From: Streptomyces phaeoluteigriseus
GTDB lineage: Bacteria; Actinomycetota; Actinomycetes; Streptomycetales; Streptomycetaceae
Direction: 5' to 3'
Length of the DNA stretch: 56,678 nt
NCBI RefSeq assembly: GCF_001896135.2
Contig: NZ_MPOH02000009.1
Coordinates: 588,239 to 644,916, forward strand
Made by a program: the position numbers and the translations under genes. Shown one piece after another: positions 42,902-56,534 of the stretch; position 1 is the first letter of the stretch, and each line of letters opens with the position of its first letter. The notes under the pieces were generated by a model. The model worked only from the letters and a program-made list of their open reading frames with translations, ran no database searches and was not told where the DNA came from.

Positions 42902-45106
42902 CCGGCTGCCGCTCCTTCTCCAGTTCCGCCACGACCTCGGTGAGCCTCTCATGGGCGGACCGGCACTCGGGAGGTTCGATGCTGATCCGCGGCAGGCGCC
43001 GGTCGAGCCAGCGGGGCAGCCACCAGTTGGCGCCGCCGAGCAGGTGCATCAGCGCGGGTACGAGGAGGGTGCGCAGGACGAACGCGTCGAGGGCGACGGC
43101 GGCGGCCAGCGCGATGCCGAACATGGCGATCACGCGGTCGCCGCTGAGGACGAAGGCGAGGAAGACGGAGATCATGATGACCGCGGCGGAGTTGATCACC
43201 CGGCTGGTCTCGGCGAGTCCGACGCGCACGGCCCGCCGGTTGTCGCCGGTCTCCAGCCACTCCTCGTACATCCGGCTGACCAGGAAGACCTGGTAGTCCA
43301 TGGAGAGTCCGAAGAGGACCGAGACCATGATCACGGGGAGGAAGGGTTCGATCGGCCCGGCCCGGCCCAGACCCAGCGGTTCGCTTCCCCAGCCCCACTG
43401 GAAGACCGCGACGACGACCCCGAAGGCGGCGGCGACGGCGGCCACGTTCATGACGGCTGCCTTGAGCGGTATGCCGACGGACCGGAAGGCGAGCAGGAGC
43501 AGCAGACAGCCGAGGCCGACGACGACGCCGACGAAGAGCGGCAGCTTGCCGACGATGACCTCGGCGAAGTCGTCGTGACCGGCCGTCACCCCGCCCACCT
43601 GTACGTCGAGCGAGGTGCCGGCCTCGGCCCGCGGCAGCACCTCGGTGCGCAACAGGTCGACGAGGTCGCTGGTCCGCCGCGACTGCGGCGAGGACTCCGG
43701 TACGACGGTGAGGTGCGCGGTGTCGCCGCCCGCGCCATAGGTCACCGCGGTCACGGCGGCCACGCCCTCGGTGCCGCGCAGGGTGGCGTCGAGGTTGTCC
43801 AGGGCGAGCCGGTCCGGGGCGCCGTCGACGCGGGTGACCAGGGTCAGCGGGCCGTTGACGCCGGGGCCGAAGCCCGCGGCGAGGAGGTCGTAGGCCTGGC
43901 GGGTGGTGGCGGTCTCGGGGCGGTTGCCCTGGTCGGAGGTGCCGAGGCGGAGGGAGAGCGTGGGCACGGCGAGGCCCGCGATCACGACGAGGGCGAGCGC
44001 GCCCAGCCGCTTGGGGTGGCGTTCGACGAACGCGACCAGCGGGCGGCGAAGCCGGTCGGCAGCTCCGGTTCCGGCCCGTGTTCGGCGAGGCGGCGCCGCT
44101 CTCGGCGGCTGAGGGCGCGCGGGCCGATGAAGGACAGCAGGGCGGGCAGCAGGGTGACGGAGGCGGCGACCGTCAGCACGACGGTGAGGGAGGCGGCGAT
44201 CGCCACGCCGTTGAGGAAGTCCAGCCGCAGGATCAGCATGCCGAGCAGGGCGATGCACACGGTGACGCCCGCGAAGACGACGGCCCGTCCGGTGGTGGCG
44301 ACGGCGTTCTCGGCGGCCTCGGCGACCGGCAGACCGCGTTTCAGGCCGCGCCGGTGCCGGGTGACGATGAACAGCGCGTAGTCGATGCCGACGCCGAGCC
44401 CGACGAGCATGCCCAGCATGGGCGCGAAGTCGGCGACGGTCATGGCGTGCCCGAGCAGCACGATCCCGGCGTAGGCGGTGCCGACGCCGACGAGGGCGGT
44501 GGCGATGGGCAGCAGTGAGGCGGCGAGCGAGCCGAAGGCGAGGAACAGCACGACGGCCGCGACGGCGACACCGACGATCTCGGCGAGGTGCCCGCCGGAG
44601 GATTCGGTGAGCGCGATGGCGCTGCCGCCCAGTTCCACCCGGAGTCCCTCGGTCCGCGTCGAGCCGGCGGTGTCGACGACGGCCTGCGCCTCGCCCCGGT
44701 CGATGTTCTCGGCGCTGTCCTCGAAGGTGACGGTGGCGTACGCCGTGTGCCCGTCGGCGCTGATCCGCGCGGCACCCTGGTCGTCGTAGGGGCCGGCCAC
44801 GGAGGCGATGCCCGGGAGGTCGGCGATCCTCGCCAGGGTGCGGGTCATGGTCTGCTCGACGGCGGCGGCGCGGACGGTGCCGGGGTCGGTGTGCCAGACG
44901 ACGGTGTCGCTGTCACCGCCGAGCCCGGGGAAGCCCTCCGCGAGCAGCCGGGCGGCGCGGCCGGACTCGGTGCCGGGGACGTCGTAGTCGTTGGAGTACG
45001 CGGAGCCCGCGATCACCGCGGCGGTGCCGGTCCCGCCGAGCGCGAGGAGCCAGAGGAGGACCGCGACGAGGCGGTGCCGGACACACCACTGTGCAAGGGC
45101 TGCCAC
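42879..45106 (-). pseudogene. MMPL-family transporter (RND), one-base frameshift
   Basis: A two-repeat MMPL exporter of about 742 residues, each half with a periplasmic-type loop between TM1 and five or six further TM segments. Signals: SGSAYSNDYDVPGTESGRAARLL, GVGIDYALFIVTRHRR in repeat 1, and GLSMDYQVFLVSRMYEEW in repeat 2 with the proton-relay Asp-Tyr pairs. GTG 45106 (MAALAQW) has GGGAG 8 bases upstream. Near 44031-44036 the frame jumps: GFAARWS should pass to AFVERHPKRLG, one base short. Members export lipids or drugs. Lack of that base, if true, would leave only the first half. Confidence 0.8.
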
Positions 45107-45192
45107 GAGACGTGCTCCCGGAGACTGTGAAGACCATGTGGGGATCTTTGACCGGGAACAGCCGTACATGAACTGAACAGCCCGCAAAGAAC

Positions 45193-45219
45193 GCAAGAGT
45201 AACGCCAGGCCACTCTTGC
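45193..45219. terminator. inverted repeat upstream of MMPL gene
   Basis: GCAAGAGT (45193-45200) and ACTCTTGC (45212-45219) are perfect 8-bp arms with an 11-base loop. On the minus strand GTTCTTTG follows, so it could end the transcript of the small membrane gene at 45316; it could also be an operator for the MMPL gene about 90 bases downstream. Confidence 0.5.
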
Positions 45220-45315
45220 AGGCATAGGTGATCGTTTGCGAGGTTCGTGGGCTTGCTCACAGGAGTGGGAGAAAGGTCACAGGACCGTCACGACGGCTCT
45301 GCCGGGGAGGGGACG

Positions 45316-45721
45316 TCAGTCCGACTGGTCGCCGACCGCCATCACCATCACCCCGGCGATCAGCAGCCACAGCGCGCGCCGGGTACGGCCGCGCGAGCCC
45401 AGCAGCGCGGCGAGCGCACACACGGCGGCGCCCAGGGCGTAGGCGGCGGGCACGAGGGCGGGGGCGGGGGCAGCGGAGGGCGGGGCGGGCCGGTGAGGCG
45501 CAGCAGGGCCGCGGCGAGCCGGCGAGGGTGAGCAGGGCGCCGGTGCCGGCCGCGGTCCAGCGGGCCCGCCGGGCGTCCTCACCGGCGAACTCCTCGTCGT
45601 CCGCGTCCGCGTCCGCCTCTGCGTCTTCGGGGCCGGGGTGGGGCATGTCGTCCCTGTCGTGCGCCTCGATCGCGTCGGTCCGTATGCCGTCCTGGGTGTC
45701 GGAATCGGTACGTCCACTCAT
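45316..45721 (-). pseudogene. small membrane protein with frameshifts
   Basis: It starts at 45721 (MSGRTDSDTQDG) with an acidic 45-residue N-terminus, then WTAAGTGALLTLAGS. The frame then changes twice (about 45515 and 45480) to give LRLTGP and finally ALVPAAYALGAAVCALAALLG, RALWLLIAGVMVMAVGDQSD. Read through, it would be about 135 residues with three TM helices. The breaks lie in near-pure C/G runs. No function is recognised. Confidence 0.5.
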
Positions 45722-45760
45722 GGCGGGCGAGCGTAGCGCCTCGCCCCGGGAGACCGAGAA

Positions 45761-45790
45761 GGGGGATGCACCGAGGCCGGTGCATCCCCC
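45761..45790 (-). terminator. hairpin terminator of gatB
   Basis: GGGGGATGCACC-GAGGCC-GGTGCATCCCCC, a perfect 12-bp stem 18 bases beyond the gatB stop. Confidence 0.85.
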
Positions 45791-45808
45791 CAGGGGCAGG
45801 GCGCGGGC

Positions 45809-47323
45809 TCAGCCCTCGCTGACGCCCAGCTTCTCCAGGATCAGTTCCTTGACGCGGGCCGCGTCGGCCTGACCGCGGGTGGCCTTCATGACCGCGCCGA
45901 CCAGGGCACCGGCCGCGGCGACCTTGCCTCCGCGGATCTTGTCGGCGATGCCCGGGTTGCCGGCGATGGCCTCGTCGACCGCCGTGCCGAGCGCCGAGTC
46001 GTCGGAGACGACCTTCAGCCCGCGCTTGTCGACGACCTCGTCCGGGGTGCCCTCGCCCGCGAGGACGCCCTCGATGACCTGACGGGCCAGCTTGTCGTTC
46101 AGGTCGCCCTTGCTCACCAGCTCGGCGACGCGGGCGACCTGCTCGGGCGTGATGGCCAGTTCGTCCAGCGTCCGGCCGGACTCGTTGGCGCTGCGGGCCA
46201 GTTCGCCCATCCACCACTTGCGGGCGGAGGCGGCGTCGGCACCGGCGTCGATCGTGGTGACGATCAGCTCCAGCGCACCGGCGTTGAGGATCGCCTGCAT
46301 GTCGGTGGCCGAGATGCCCCAGTCCGCCACCAGGCGGTTGCGGCGGGCCAGCGGCAGCTCGGGCAGCGAGGCGCGGATCTCCTCGACCCACTCGCGGGTG
46401 GGGGCCACCGGCACCAGGTCCGGCTCGGGGAAGTACCGGTAGTCCTCGGCCTCCTCCTTCACGCGGCCCGAGGTCGTCGACCCGGTGTCCTCGTGGAAGT
46501 GCCGGGTCTCCTGGATGATCGTCCCGCCGCTGTTCAGCACGGCGGCGTGCCGCTGGATCTCGAAGCGGGCCGCGCGCTCCACGGACCGCAGGGAGTTGAC
46601 GTTCTTCGTCTCCGAGCGGGTGCCGAACTTCTCGCGGCCGTGCGGGCGCAGCGACAGGTTCACGTCGCAGCGCATCTGGCCCATCTCCATGCGGGCCTCG
46701 GAGACGCCGAGCGCCTTGATGACCTCGCGCAGTTCGCGGACGTACGCCTTCGCGACCTCGGGGGCGCGCTCGCCCGCGCCCTCGATCGGCTTGGTGACGA
46801 TCTCGATGAGCGGGATGCCGGCGCGGTTGTAGTCCAGCAGGGAGTGGGACGCGCCGTGGATACGGCCGGTCGCGCCGCCCACATGGGTCGACTTGCCGGT
46901 GTCCTCCTCCATGTGGGCGCGCTCGATCTCCACGCGGAAGGTCTCGCCGTCCTCCAGTTGGACGTCGAGGTAGCCGTTGAAGGCGATCGGCTCGTCGTAC
47001 TGGGAGGTCTGGAAGTTCTTCGGCATGTCCGGATAGAAGTAGTTCTTCCGGGCGAACCGGCACCACTCGGCGATCTCGCAGTTCAGCGCGAGGCCGATCT
47101 TGACGGCGGACTCGACGCCGGTCGCGTTGACGACCGGGAGCGCGCCGGGCAGGCCGAGGCAGACCGGGCAGGTCTGCGAGTTGGGCTCGGCACCCAGCTC
47201 GGTCGAGCAGCCGCAGAACATCTTGGTCCTGGTGCCGAGTTCGACATGGACCTCGAGGCCCATGACGGGGTCGTACGACGCCAGCGCGTCCTCGTACGAC
47301 ACCAGGTCGGTCGTGGTGGTCAC
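45809..47323 (-). CDS. gatB: Asp-tRNA(Asn)/Glu-tRNA(Gln) amidotransferase subunit B
   Basis: A 504-residue kinase/transamidase subunit of the GatCAB complex that converts misacylated Glu-tRNA(Gln) (and Asp-tRNA(Asn)) to the amide form. Visible: [41 protein letters not shown] with the four zinc cysteines, [84 protein letters not shown], and the C-terminal YqeY/GatB tail domain. GTG 47323 has GAGGGAAG upstream. Minus-strand order gatC, gatA, small gene, gatB. Confidence 0.97.
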   Translation of the reverse strand: MTTTTDLVSYEDALASYDPVMGLEVHVELGTRTKMFCGCSTELGAEPNSQTCPVCLGLPGALPVVNATGVESAVKIGLALNCEIAEWCRFARKNYFYPDMPKNFQTSQYDEPIAFNGYLDVQLEDGETFRVEIERAHMEEDTGKSTHVGGATGRIHGASHSLLDYNRAGIPLIEIVTKPIEGAGERAPEVAKAYVRELREVIKALGVSEARMEMGQMRCDVNLSLRPHGREKFGTRSETKNVNSLRSVERAARFEIQRHAAVLNSGGTIIQETRHFHEDTGSTTSGRVKEEAEDYRYFPEPDLVPVAPTREWVEEIRASLPELPLARRNRLVADWGISATDMQAILNAGALELIVTTIDAGADAASARKWWMGELARSANESGRTLDELAITPEQVARVAELVSKGDLNDKLARQVIEGVLAGEGTPDEVVDKRGLKVVSDDSALGTAVDEAIAGNPGIADKIRGGKVAAAGALVGAVMKATRGQADAARVKELILEKLGVSEG

Positions 47324-47338
47324 GGTGAAACTTCCCTC

Positions 47339-47577
47339 TCAGCCCAGCAGGACGTCGTCGTCGCCCAGCCGCTTCAGCTCGCGGTAGAGGATGGCGAGGC
47401 CGGTGGCGATGGCGGCGGCGGACACGGCGGCGTCGATCAGGCGGAGCATGTCGCTCTCGGTGCGGGCCAGTTTGGCCTGCTTGGCGACACTGACCGCGCC
47501 GAACGCGGTGGTGGCGATGGACAGGTACAGGCCGGACCTGGTCTTCTTGAAGCCCTTGGCCTTGGACATTGTCTTAC

Positions 47578-47581
<4 letters not shown>
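47339..47581 (-). CDS. small membrane protein between gatA and gatB
   Basis: 80 residues ([20 protein letters not shown]...). It has a basic N-terminus, then weakly hydrophobic [20 protein letters not shown] and [19 protein letters not shown]. Its GTG (47581) overlaps the gatA TGA (GTGA) and GAGGAGG lies 10 bases upstream inside gatA, so it is translationally coupled. It ends 15 bases before gatB. I know of an equivalent small gene at this place in S. coelicolor but no function. Confidence 0.75.
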
Positions 47582-49071
<1,490 letters not shown>

Positions 49072-49076
49072 TGCGG

Positions 49077-49373
49077 TTAGTCCTCCCCCAGGATCTGCGG
49101 CACCTTGAAACGCTGCTGCTCCTGGGCCGGGGCGCCGGAGAGCGCCTGCACGGGGGTGAGCGACGGACGGACCTCGTCCGCCCGCATGACGTTCGTCAGC
49201 GGGAGCGGGTGCGAGGTCGGCGGTACGTCTTGGTCGGCGACTTCGCTGACGCGGGCGACCGCGCCGATGATGTCGTCCAGCTGTCCCGCGAAGTGGTCTA
49301 GCTCTTCGGGCTTCAGCTCCAGACGCGCCAGCCGGGCGAGGTGGGCGACCTCCTCGCGCGTGATGCCAGGCAT
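49077..49373 (-). CDS. gatC: Asp-tRNA(Asn)/Glu-tRNA(Gln) amidotransferase subunit C
   Basis: A 98-residue belt subunit that holds GatA and GatB together. Typical helical N-terminus [47 protein letters not shown] and C-terminal [37 protein letters not shown] 49373 has AGAGGA 7 bases upstream. First gene of the gatC-gatA-x-gatB operon. Confidence 0.95.
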   Translation of the reverse strand: MPGITREEVAHLARLARLELKPEELDHFAGQLDDIIGAVARVSEVADQDVPPTSHPLPLTNVMRADEVRPSLTPVQALSGAPAQEQQRFKVPQILGED

Positions 49374-49441
49374 GCAGCGTTCCTCTGGGGTGAGTGTGTG
49401 TGGTTCGGGGTCCAATCCTATGGGGCTGGGGCGCGTACCGG

Positions 49442-50009
49442 TTAAACGGTTTGCCGGGAGGCCCTCGTCGGCCGCGTCCGTCCCGTGCCGCACCGGCCGC
49501 GCAGCGGTTGTCGTGGGGGTCCTGGACCTCCACGGGACCGACTCTCGGGGCCGGCTTCCCCCCTACGGCGGACGCGCCGGAGGCGGCGGAAGCAGTCGAA
49601 GCGTTCGACGCCCACCCCGGCGCGCTGACGACGAGCAGGTCGGCGGTGCTGCCGGGGGCGGCGGCGAAGGCGTACGGCTTGCCCGGCGGGACGACCACGA
49701 GGTCGCCGCGGCCCGCGGTGACGGTGCCCTCGCCGGAGAGGACCTGGGCCCTCTCACCGTCGGGCGGCAGAACATCTCGGCGGATTCGTGGCGCAGGTGC
49801 GCCCCGGCTCGTCGGCGCCCTCGGGCGAGCGGACGCGCACGGCGGACAGCGCGCCGCCTGAGGCGCTGCTGTCGGCGAGCGGCCCGGCGACGGCCGGATC
49901 GGTCGCGCCGGCCTGCCCGTGGGGTGACTCTCCGCCGGGGGCGGGAGGACGCGTCCGGCTCCCTCGCTGACTCGGCCGACGGTGACGGTGGTCCGGCGCC
50001 GATCCGCAC
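49442..50009 (-). pseudogene. cupin-domain protein broken by several frameshifts
   Basis: Pieces of one protein are found in different minus-strand frames: [73 protein letters not shown] and [13 protein letters not shown]. Joined, they give the cupin barrel with the G-D-x-V-x-V-P-P-G motif. At least three single-base shifts (about 49795, 49770 and 49615) are needed within 250 bases. That density is higher than in the other broken genes, so here true decay is the simpler view. The start and end are approximate. It lies between gatC and a divergent TetR gene. Confidence 0.5.
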
Positions 50010-50087
50010 GACACCGCGGCGGTGCGGTGCGTTCCGAGAGCGGCGGGCCCCTGGCCTCGACCGTTGGACGGAGCACCGAAAGATTAC

Positions 50088-50115
50088 CTAGCGGCGCTAG
50101 AGCCACTGCTAAACT
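50088..50115 (+). promoter_or_regulatory. leaderless promoter with palindromic operator, TetR gene
   Basis: CTAGCG-G-CGCTAG (50088-50100) is a perfect 6-bp-arm palindrome placed where the -35 should be. TAAACT (50110-50115) is a full TANNNT box, 6 bases before the ATG at 50122. This suggests autorepression by the TetR protein and a leaderless message. Confidence 0.55.
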
Positions 50116-50121
50116 CACGCC

Positions 50122-50739
50122 ATGTCGATCCAGACGCGCCGGGAGCGCGAACGAGCGGAGCGCGAACAGCTGATCGTCAAGGCCGCGCGGGAACTGGCGG
50201 AGGCCGAGGGCTGGGACGCGGTCACCACCCGTCGACTGGCGGCCGAGATCGAGTACAGCCAGCCGGTCCTCTACAGCCACTTCAAGGGCAAGGACGCGAT
50301 CATGGCGGCGGTCGCGGTGGAGGGCTGCGCCGAACTGGCCCTGGAACTGCGGGCGGCACGGGCGGCGGCGACCGGCTCCCGGGAGTCCCTGGCGGCGATC
50401 GGCGCGGCCTACACGGCCTTCGCCCGCCGGCGCCCCGCGCTCTACGACGCCATGTTCACGCACATGGTCGGACTCCCCTTCGCCACCCCGCAGGCCCCGC
50501 CGGCCCTGCAGGAGGCCTTCGGCGAAATCCTCTCGGCCGTGCGCCCGGTGACGGCCCCCGGCGAGGACCCCGGCCTCCTGACGGAGACCTACTGGGCCTG
50601 CCTGCACGGCCTCACCACCCTGATGCGCAGCGGCCGCCTCCCGGAGAAGGCCCACGACCAGAGACTCCAGTTGCTGATCGACCACTTCGCGGCAGGTACG
50701 GAGGCGGGCCGGGCGACGACGGGGCGTCCCCCCGCCTGA
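50122..50739 (+). CDS. TetR-family transcriptional regulator
   Basis: A 205-residue regulator with HTH in [44 protein letters not shown] and a TetR_C (WHG-like) ligand domain containing [19 protein letters not shown] and [18 protein letters not shown]. It is divergent from the broken cupin gene, which may have been its target. A palindrome at 50088-50100 is the likely autoregulatory operator. Confidence 0.87.
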   Translation: MSIQTRRERERAEREQLIVKAARELAEAEGWDAVTTRRLAAEIEYSQPVLYSHFKGKDAIMAAVAVEGCAELALELRAARAAATGSRESLAAIGAAYTAFARRRPALYDAMFTHMVGLPFATPQAPPALQEAFGEILSAVRPVTAPGEDPGLLTETYWACLHGLTTLMRSGRLPEKAHDQRLQLLIDHFAAGTEAGRATTGRPPA

Positions 50740-50802
50740 GAGGTCACACCTCAGCGGGCCGTACGGGTCGGCGGGTGGATCAGTCCTCGGCGGGCGGGTG
50801 GA

Positions 50803-53055
50803 TCAGTCCTCGGCGGCAGCGGCGGGCAGCGCCGCCGCGGGCCGCTGCCAGCCCCGCGCCCCGCGGGCCCGCAGCCACGCCGTGGTCTCCTCCGGAGGCA
50901 TCGCCGCCGCGACCAGCCATCCCTGTACGGCGTCGCAGCCGAGGTCACGCAGCCGCTCCCACGTCTCGTCGTCCTCGACGCCCTCCGCGACGACGAGCAG
51001 CCCGAGGGAGTGCGCGAGGTCGACCGTGCAGCGCACGATCTCCGCGTCCTCGGTGTCCACCGCGAGCCTGGCCACGAACGACCGGTCGATCTTCAGCTCG
51101 CTCACCGGCAGCCGCCGTAGGTGGACGAGCGAGGAGTAGCCGGTGCCGAAGTCGTCGAGGGACATCTTCACGCCGTGTCCGGTCAGCGCGTTGAGGGTGT
51201 CGGCGGCACGCTGCGGGTCCTCCAGGAGGACGTGTTCCGTGATCTCGAGCTGGAGCGCCGCCGCGGGCACCCCGTGCCGCGCCAGCCGGGCGGCCACGGA
51301 GCCGGCGAAGCCGGGGGTGTGCACGTCGCGCGGGGAGACGTTGACCGCGACGGGGACGTACAGCCCCTGGGCGCGCCACCGGGCGACCTGCGCGAGGGCC
51401 GTGTCCAGCACGTACTCGGTGAGGTGGGGCATCAGCCCGGAGGACTCGGCGATCGCTATGAACTCGTCCGGCGGCACCTTCCCCCGCTCGGGGTGCACCC
51501 ACCGCACCAGGGCCTCGAGCCCGGCGACCTGTCCGTCGAAACGGACCTTCGGCTGGTAGTGCAGCTGGACCTCGTGCGCGTCGAGCGCGCGTCGCAGGTC
51601 GCCCAGCAGACCGAGCCGGTCGGGTGTGTTGGAGTCGCGCTTGGACTCGTAGACCTCGACGCCCGTACGGTCCCGTTTCGCCTGGTACATCGCCACGTCC
51701 GCCCGCCGCAGCAGTCCCTCCGCGTCGAGCGCGTGGTCGGGGAAGATGGCGACTCCGGCGCTGGCCTCCAGGACGAGGGTGAGCCCGTCGAGGTCGAGGG
51801 GGGAGCTGAGGTGGGCCACGATTCCCCGGGCGACGCGGGTCGCGGAGGTGGTGGAGTCGGCGACGGGCAGTAAGACGGCGAACTCGTCACCGCCGAGCCG
51901 CGCGACCTCGGCCCCGCGCGGCAGGGAGAGCCGGAGCCGGTCGGCTATCTGGAGGAGCAGCCGGTCCCCGGCGAGATGGCCGAGCGTGTCGTTGACCGAC
52001 CGGAACCGGTCGAGGTCGATCAGCATCAGTGCGGCGCGGGCGCCGATCCGCTCGGCGTCGTCGAGGGCGGTCCAGATCCGCTCGCCGAGCCACTGGCGGT
52101 TGGGCAGTCCGGTGAGCGGGTCGCGCAACTGTTCCTCGGCGCGGGCCCGGGCCATCCACAGCGTGGAGTCGAGGGCGATGAGCGGGATGGCGAACAGCGG
52201 CAGCAGGATCGGCTTGGCGACGGCGACGACGCACACCAGCGGGGCTATCCCCAGCAGGGCGACCGCGACCAGTCCCTGTCTGAGCAGCGCCGTACGGACG
52301 ACGGTGGGCAGACTGCCGGCCCGGGGCGTGTGCAGGTACCAGAGCAGGATGCGGGTGACGGCGAGGTAGGCGACGGCGACCAGCACCACCTGGGGTGCGG
52401 TGTAGACCGTCCAGGTGTCCGGGGTCCACGGCCGCTCGACGGACGGCACCCGCCCGCACGCGGCCAGCAGCAACGCGCCCGCGCCGATGCCGAGGATGTC
52501 CACCGCGCCGTGCAGGACGCCCTGCCGCCAGCGGTGGCTGCGGGCTATGCCGACCAGGACGACGACGGTGAGGCTGACCAGGCCGGCGGGCAGCCAGCCG
52601 TAGAGCAGCAGGACGGCGAGGGTGAGGGCGGCTCCGGAGCCGGTGCCGCCCCACCAGCGGGCCCGGCCCAGCATGACGAGGTGTCCGACGATGACGCCGG
52701 TCAGCAGGGCCAGCGACCAGCCGACGGTGCCGGACGGGAACAGCGCGTGGCTGGAGGTGAAGGCCCGGTAGAAGGCGGCGCCGAGGGCGAACCCGGCCCC
52801 CGCGACGACGGCCGCGGGGAGCGCGGGCCAGGACAGGTGCCGTTCCGCGTCGCCGTCGTACGATCCGGAGGAATGGGGGCCGGGCGGGGACGGGGCGGTG
52901 GCGCGGGGGGCCGTCCGGGTGAGCGGGTCACCGGTGCGGGTCGGTTGGCCCGGCGGCCGCTCTGACCACGCCACCCACCGGCTGCCCCACCAGGCGTCGG
53001 TGACCCGGCGCCGGGGCAGCCCAGTGTCCGGGGCGGCGCTCTCGGTCGGTTCCAT
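50803..53055 (-). CDS. rmdB: GGDEF-EAL c-di-GMP protein (RmdB-type)
   Basis: A 750-residue membrane protein. After a polar N-terminus come about eight hydrophobic segments (for example LPAAVVAGAGFALGAAFY, VGWSLALLTGVIVGHLVML, LTVVVLVGIARS). A GGDEF domain follows with intact EVARLGGDEFAVLLP, then an EAL domain with intact LEALVRW, AVNVSPRDV, LEITEHVLL and LDDFGTGYSSLVHLRRLPVSELKID. Both active sites look competent; family knowledge says the Streptomyces RmdB acts mainly as phosphodiesterase in morphological development. The position next to ligA matches SCO5495 (rmdB). ATG 53055 follows GAGAGGGA. Confidence 0.9.
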   Translation of the reverse strand: MEPTESAAPDTGLPRRRVTDAWWGSRWVAWSERPPGQPTRTGDPLTRTAPRATAPSPPGPHSSGSYDGDAERHLSWPALPAAVVAGAGFALGAAFYRAFTSSHALFPSGTVGWSLALLTGVIVGHLVMLGRARWWGGTGSGAALTLAVLLLYGWLPAGLVSLTVVVLVGIARSHRWRQGVLHGAVDILGIGAGALLLAACGRVPSVERPWTPDTWTVYTAPQVVLVAVAYLAVTRILLWYLHTPRAGSLPTVVRTALLRQGLVAVALLGIAPLVCVVAVAKPILLPLFAIPLIALDSTLWMARARAEEQLRDPLTGLPNRQWLGERIWTALDDAERIGARAALMLIDLDRFRSVNDTLGHLAGDRLLLQIADRLRLSLPRGAEVARLGGDEFAVLLPVADSTTSATRVARGIVAHLSSPLDLDGLTLVLEASAGVAIFPDHALDAEGLLRRADVAMYQAKRDRTGVEVYESKRDSNTPDRLGLLGDLRRALDAHEVQLHYQPKVRFDGQVAGLEALVRWVHPERGKVPPDEFIAIAESSGLMPHLTEYVLDTALAQVARWRAQGLYVPVAVNVSPRDVHTPGFAGSVAARLARHGVPAAALQLEITEHVLLEDPQRAADTLNALTGHGVKMSLDDFGTGYSSLVHLRRLPVSELKIDRSFVARLAVDTEDAEIVRCTVDLAHSLGLLVVAEGVEDDETWERLRDLGCDAVQGWLVAAAMPPEETTAWLRARGARGWQRPAAALPAAAAED

Positions 53056-53321
53056 TCCCGTCCCTCTCACAGCCGGCGGTGCCCACGCCACGCGGTCCGC
53101 TGCCCGACAGCCTTTCGCCGGAGCCGCGTTGGAAGACCCTTCCCCTGCTCGTCAGGAGCGGGGTGCTGCCCCGACCCCAACGGGGCAGGGCGGGCGCACC
53201 TCTCAACAGTAGGCCGCGGAGGGCTTCCACGGGCAGCGGTCGTCGACGGTTGCCCGATTGCGTCCCCGCCGCCCGTAAGGATCCGGTATGCGCCGATCGG
53301 GTGGCCTTCGGCCGCCGGTTC

Positions 53322-55532
<2,211 letters not shown>

Positions 55533-56534
55533 TTACTCTGGGTTGTCCGCGAGGGATCTCGCCGCCCGGACGCAGTGGGCGAGCGCTTCCCGCGCGTACG
55601 CGGGCGAAGCCCCCGCGAGACCGCACGCCGGGGTGACCGTCACGGCCTCCGCGAGAAGGTCCGGTCGCAGCCCCAGCCTGCGCCACAGCGTCCTGACACC
55701 CATGACGCTACCGGCAGGGTCCGACAATGCCGTGTCCGTCCCCGGCACGACACCGACGAACAGCCGGGTACCGGCTTCGACCGCCTCGCCGATCGTGTCG
55801 TCGTCACGCTCGGTGAGGAGCGAGAAGTCGAACGACACGGCCGCCGCTCCGGCCCGGCGCAGAAGGGCGAACGGGACGTCCGGCGCGCACGAGTGCACGA
55901 CGACGGGGCCGCCGTCGTGCACCCCCGCGACCTCGCGGAGCGTGGCCTCGACGACCTGCCGGTCCACGGCGCGGTACGTGCGGTAGCCGCTGGCGGACCT
56001 GACGTGGCCGCGCAGTACGTCGGTGAGGGAGGGTTCGTCGAGTTGCAGGACGACCTGGGCGCCGGGGACACGGCGCTGCACCTCGGCGAGATGCAGACGC
56101 AGTCCCTCCGCGAGGGAGGAGGCGAGGTCGCGGCAGGCGCCGGGGTCGGAGAGGGCGGCCTCGCCGTTCCTCGTCTCCAGGGCGGCGGCGAGGGTCCACG
56201 GGCCGACGGCCTGCACCTTCACCTGGCCCTCGTACCCCTGGGTGGCCTCCTCCAGGGCGTCGAGGTCCTCCCGCAGCCACGACCTGGCCCGCCGGGTGTC
56301 CCTGCCGGGGTGGTCACCGAGGCGCCAGCCACTGGGCTCCACGCGCGCGTACAGCTCGACGAGCATGCCGGCGGTGCGGCCGATCATGTCGGCGCCGGGG
56401 CCCCTGGCGGGCAGCTCGGCGAGAAACGGAAACTCTTCGAAGGACCCGGTGACCGTCCTGGCGGCCTCCCTGGCATCACCGCCGGGCATGGACCCGATCC
56501 CCGTGGCGGACCCGAACCTGAAATATGCGTTCAC
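55533..56534 (-). CDS. MetE-like (cobalamin-independent methionine synthase family) protein
   Basis: A 333-residue single-domain relative of the MetE C-terminal barrel: FGSATGIGSMPGGDAREAARTV, KVQAVGPWTLAAAL, QVVLQLDEPSLTDVL, VVVHSCAPDVPFALLRRAGAAAVSFDFSLL and the C-terminal VTPACGLAGASP with its zinc Cys. The HSC and PACGLAG motifs give possible His/Cys zinc ligands. True MetE is twice this length; short versions upstream of ligA are typical of actinobacteria and their methyl donor is unclear. GTG 56534 is weakly supported (no good ribosome site; TAGGCT ends 7 bases upstream, again hinting at a leaderless start). Bases 56535-56678 hold nothing further that I can support. Confidence 0.82.
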   Translation of the reverse strand: MNAYFRFGSATGIGSMPGGDAREAARTVTGSFEEFPFLAELPARGPGADMIGRTAGMLVELYARVEPSGWRLGDHPGRDTRRARSWLREDLDALEEATQGYEGQVKVQAVGPWTLAAALETRNGEAALSDPGACRDLASSLAEGLRLHLAEVQRRVPGAQVVLQLDEPSLTDVLRGHVRSASGYRTYRAVDRQVVEATLREVAGVHDGGPVVVHSCAPDVPFALLRRAGAAAVSFDFSLLTERDDDTIGEAVEAGTRLFVGVVPGTDTALSDPAGSVMGVRTLWRRLGLRPDLLAEAVTVTPACGLAGASPAYAREALAHCVRAARSLADNPE

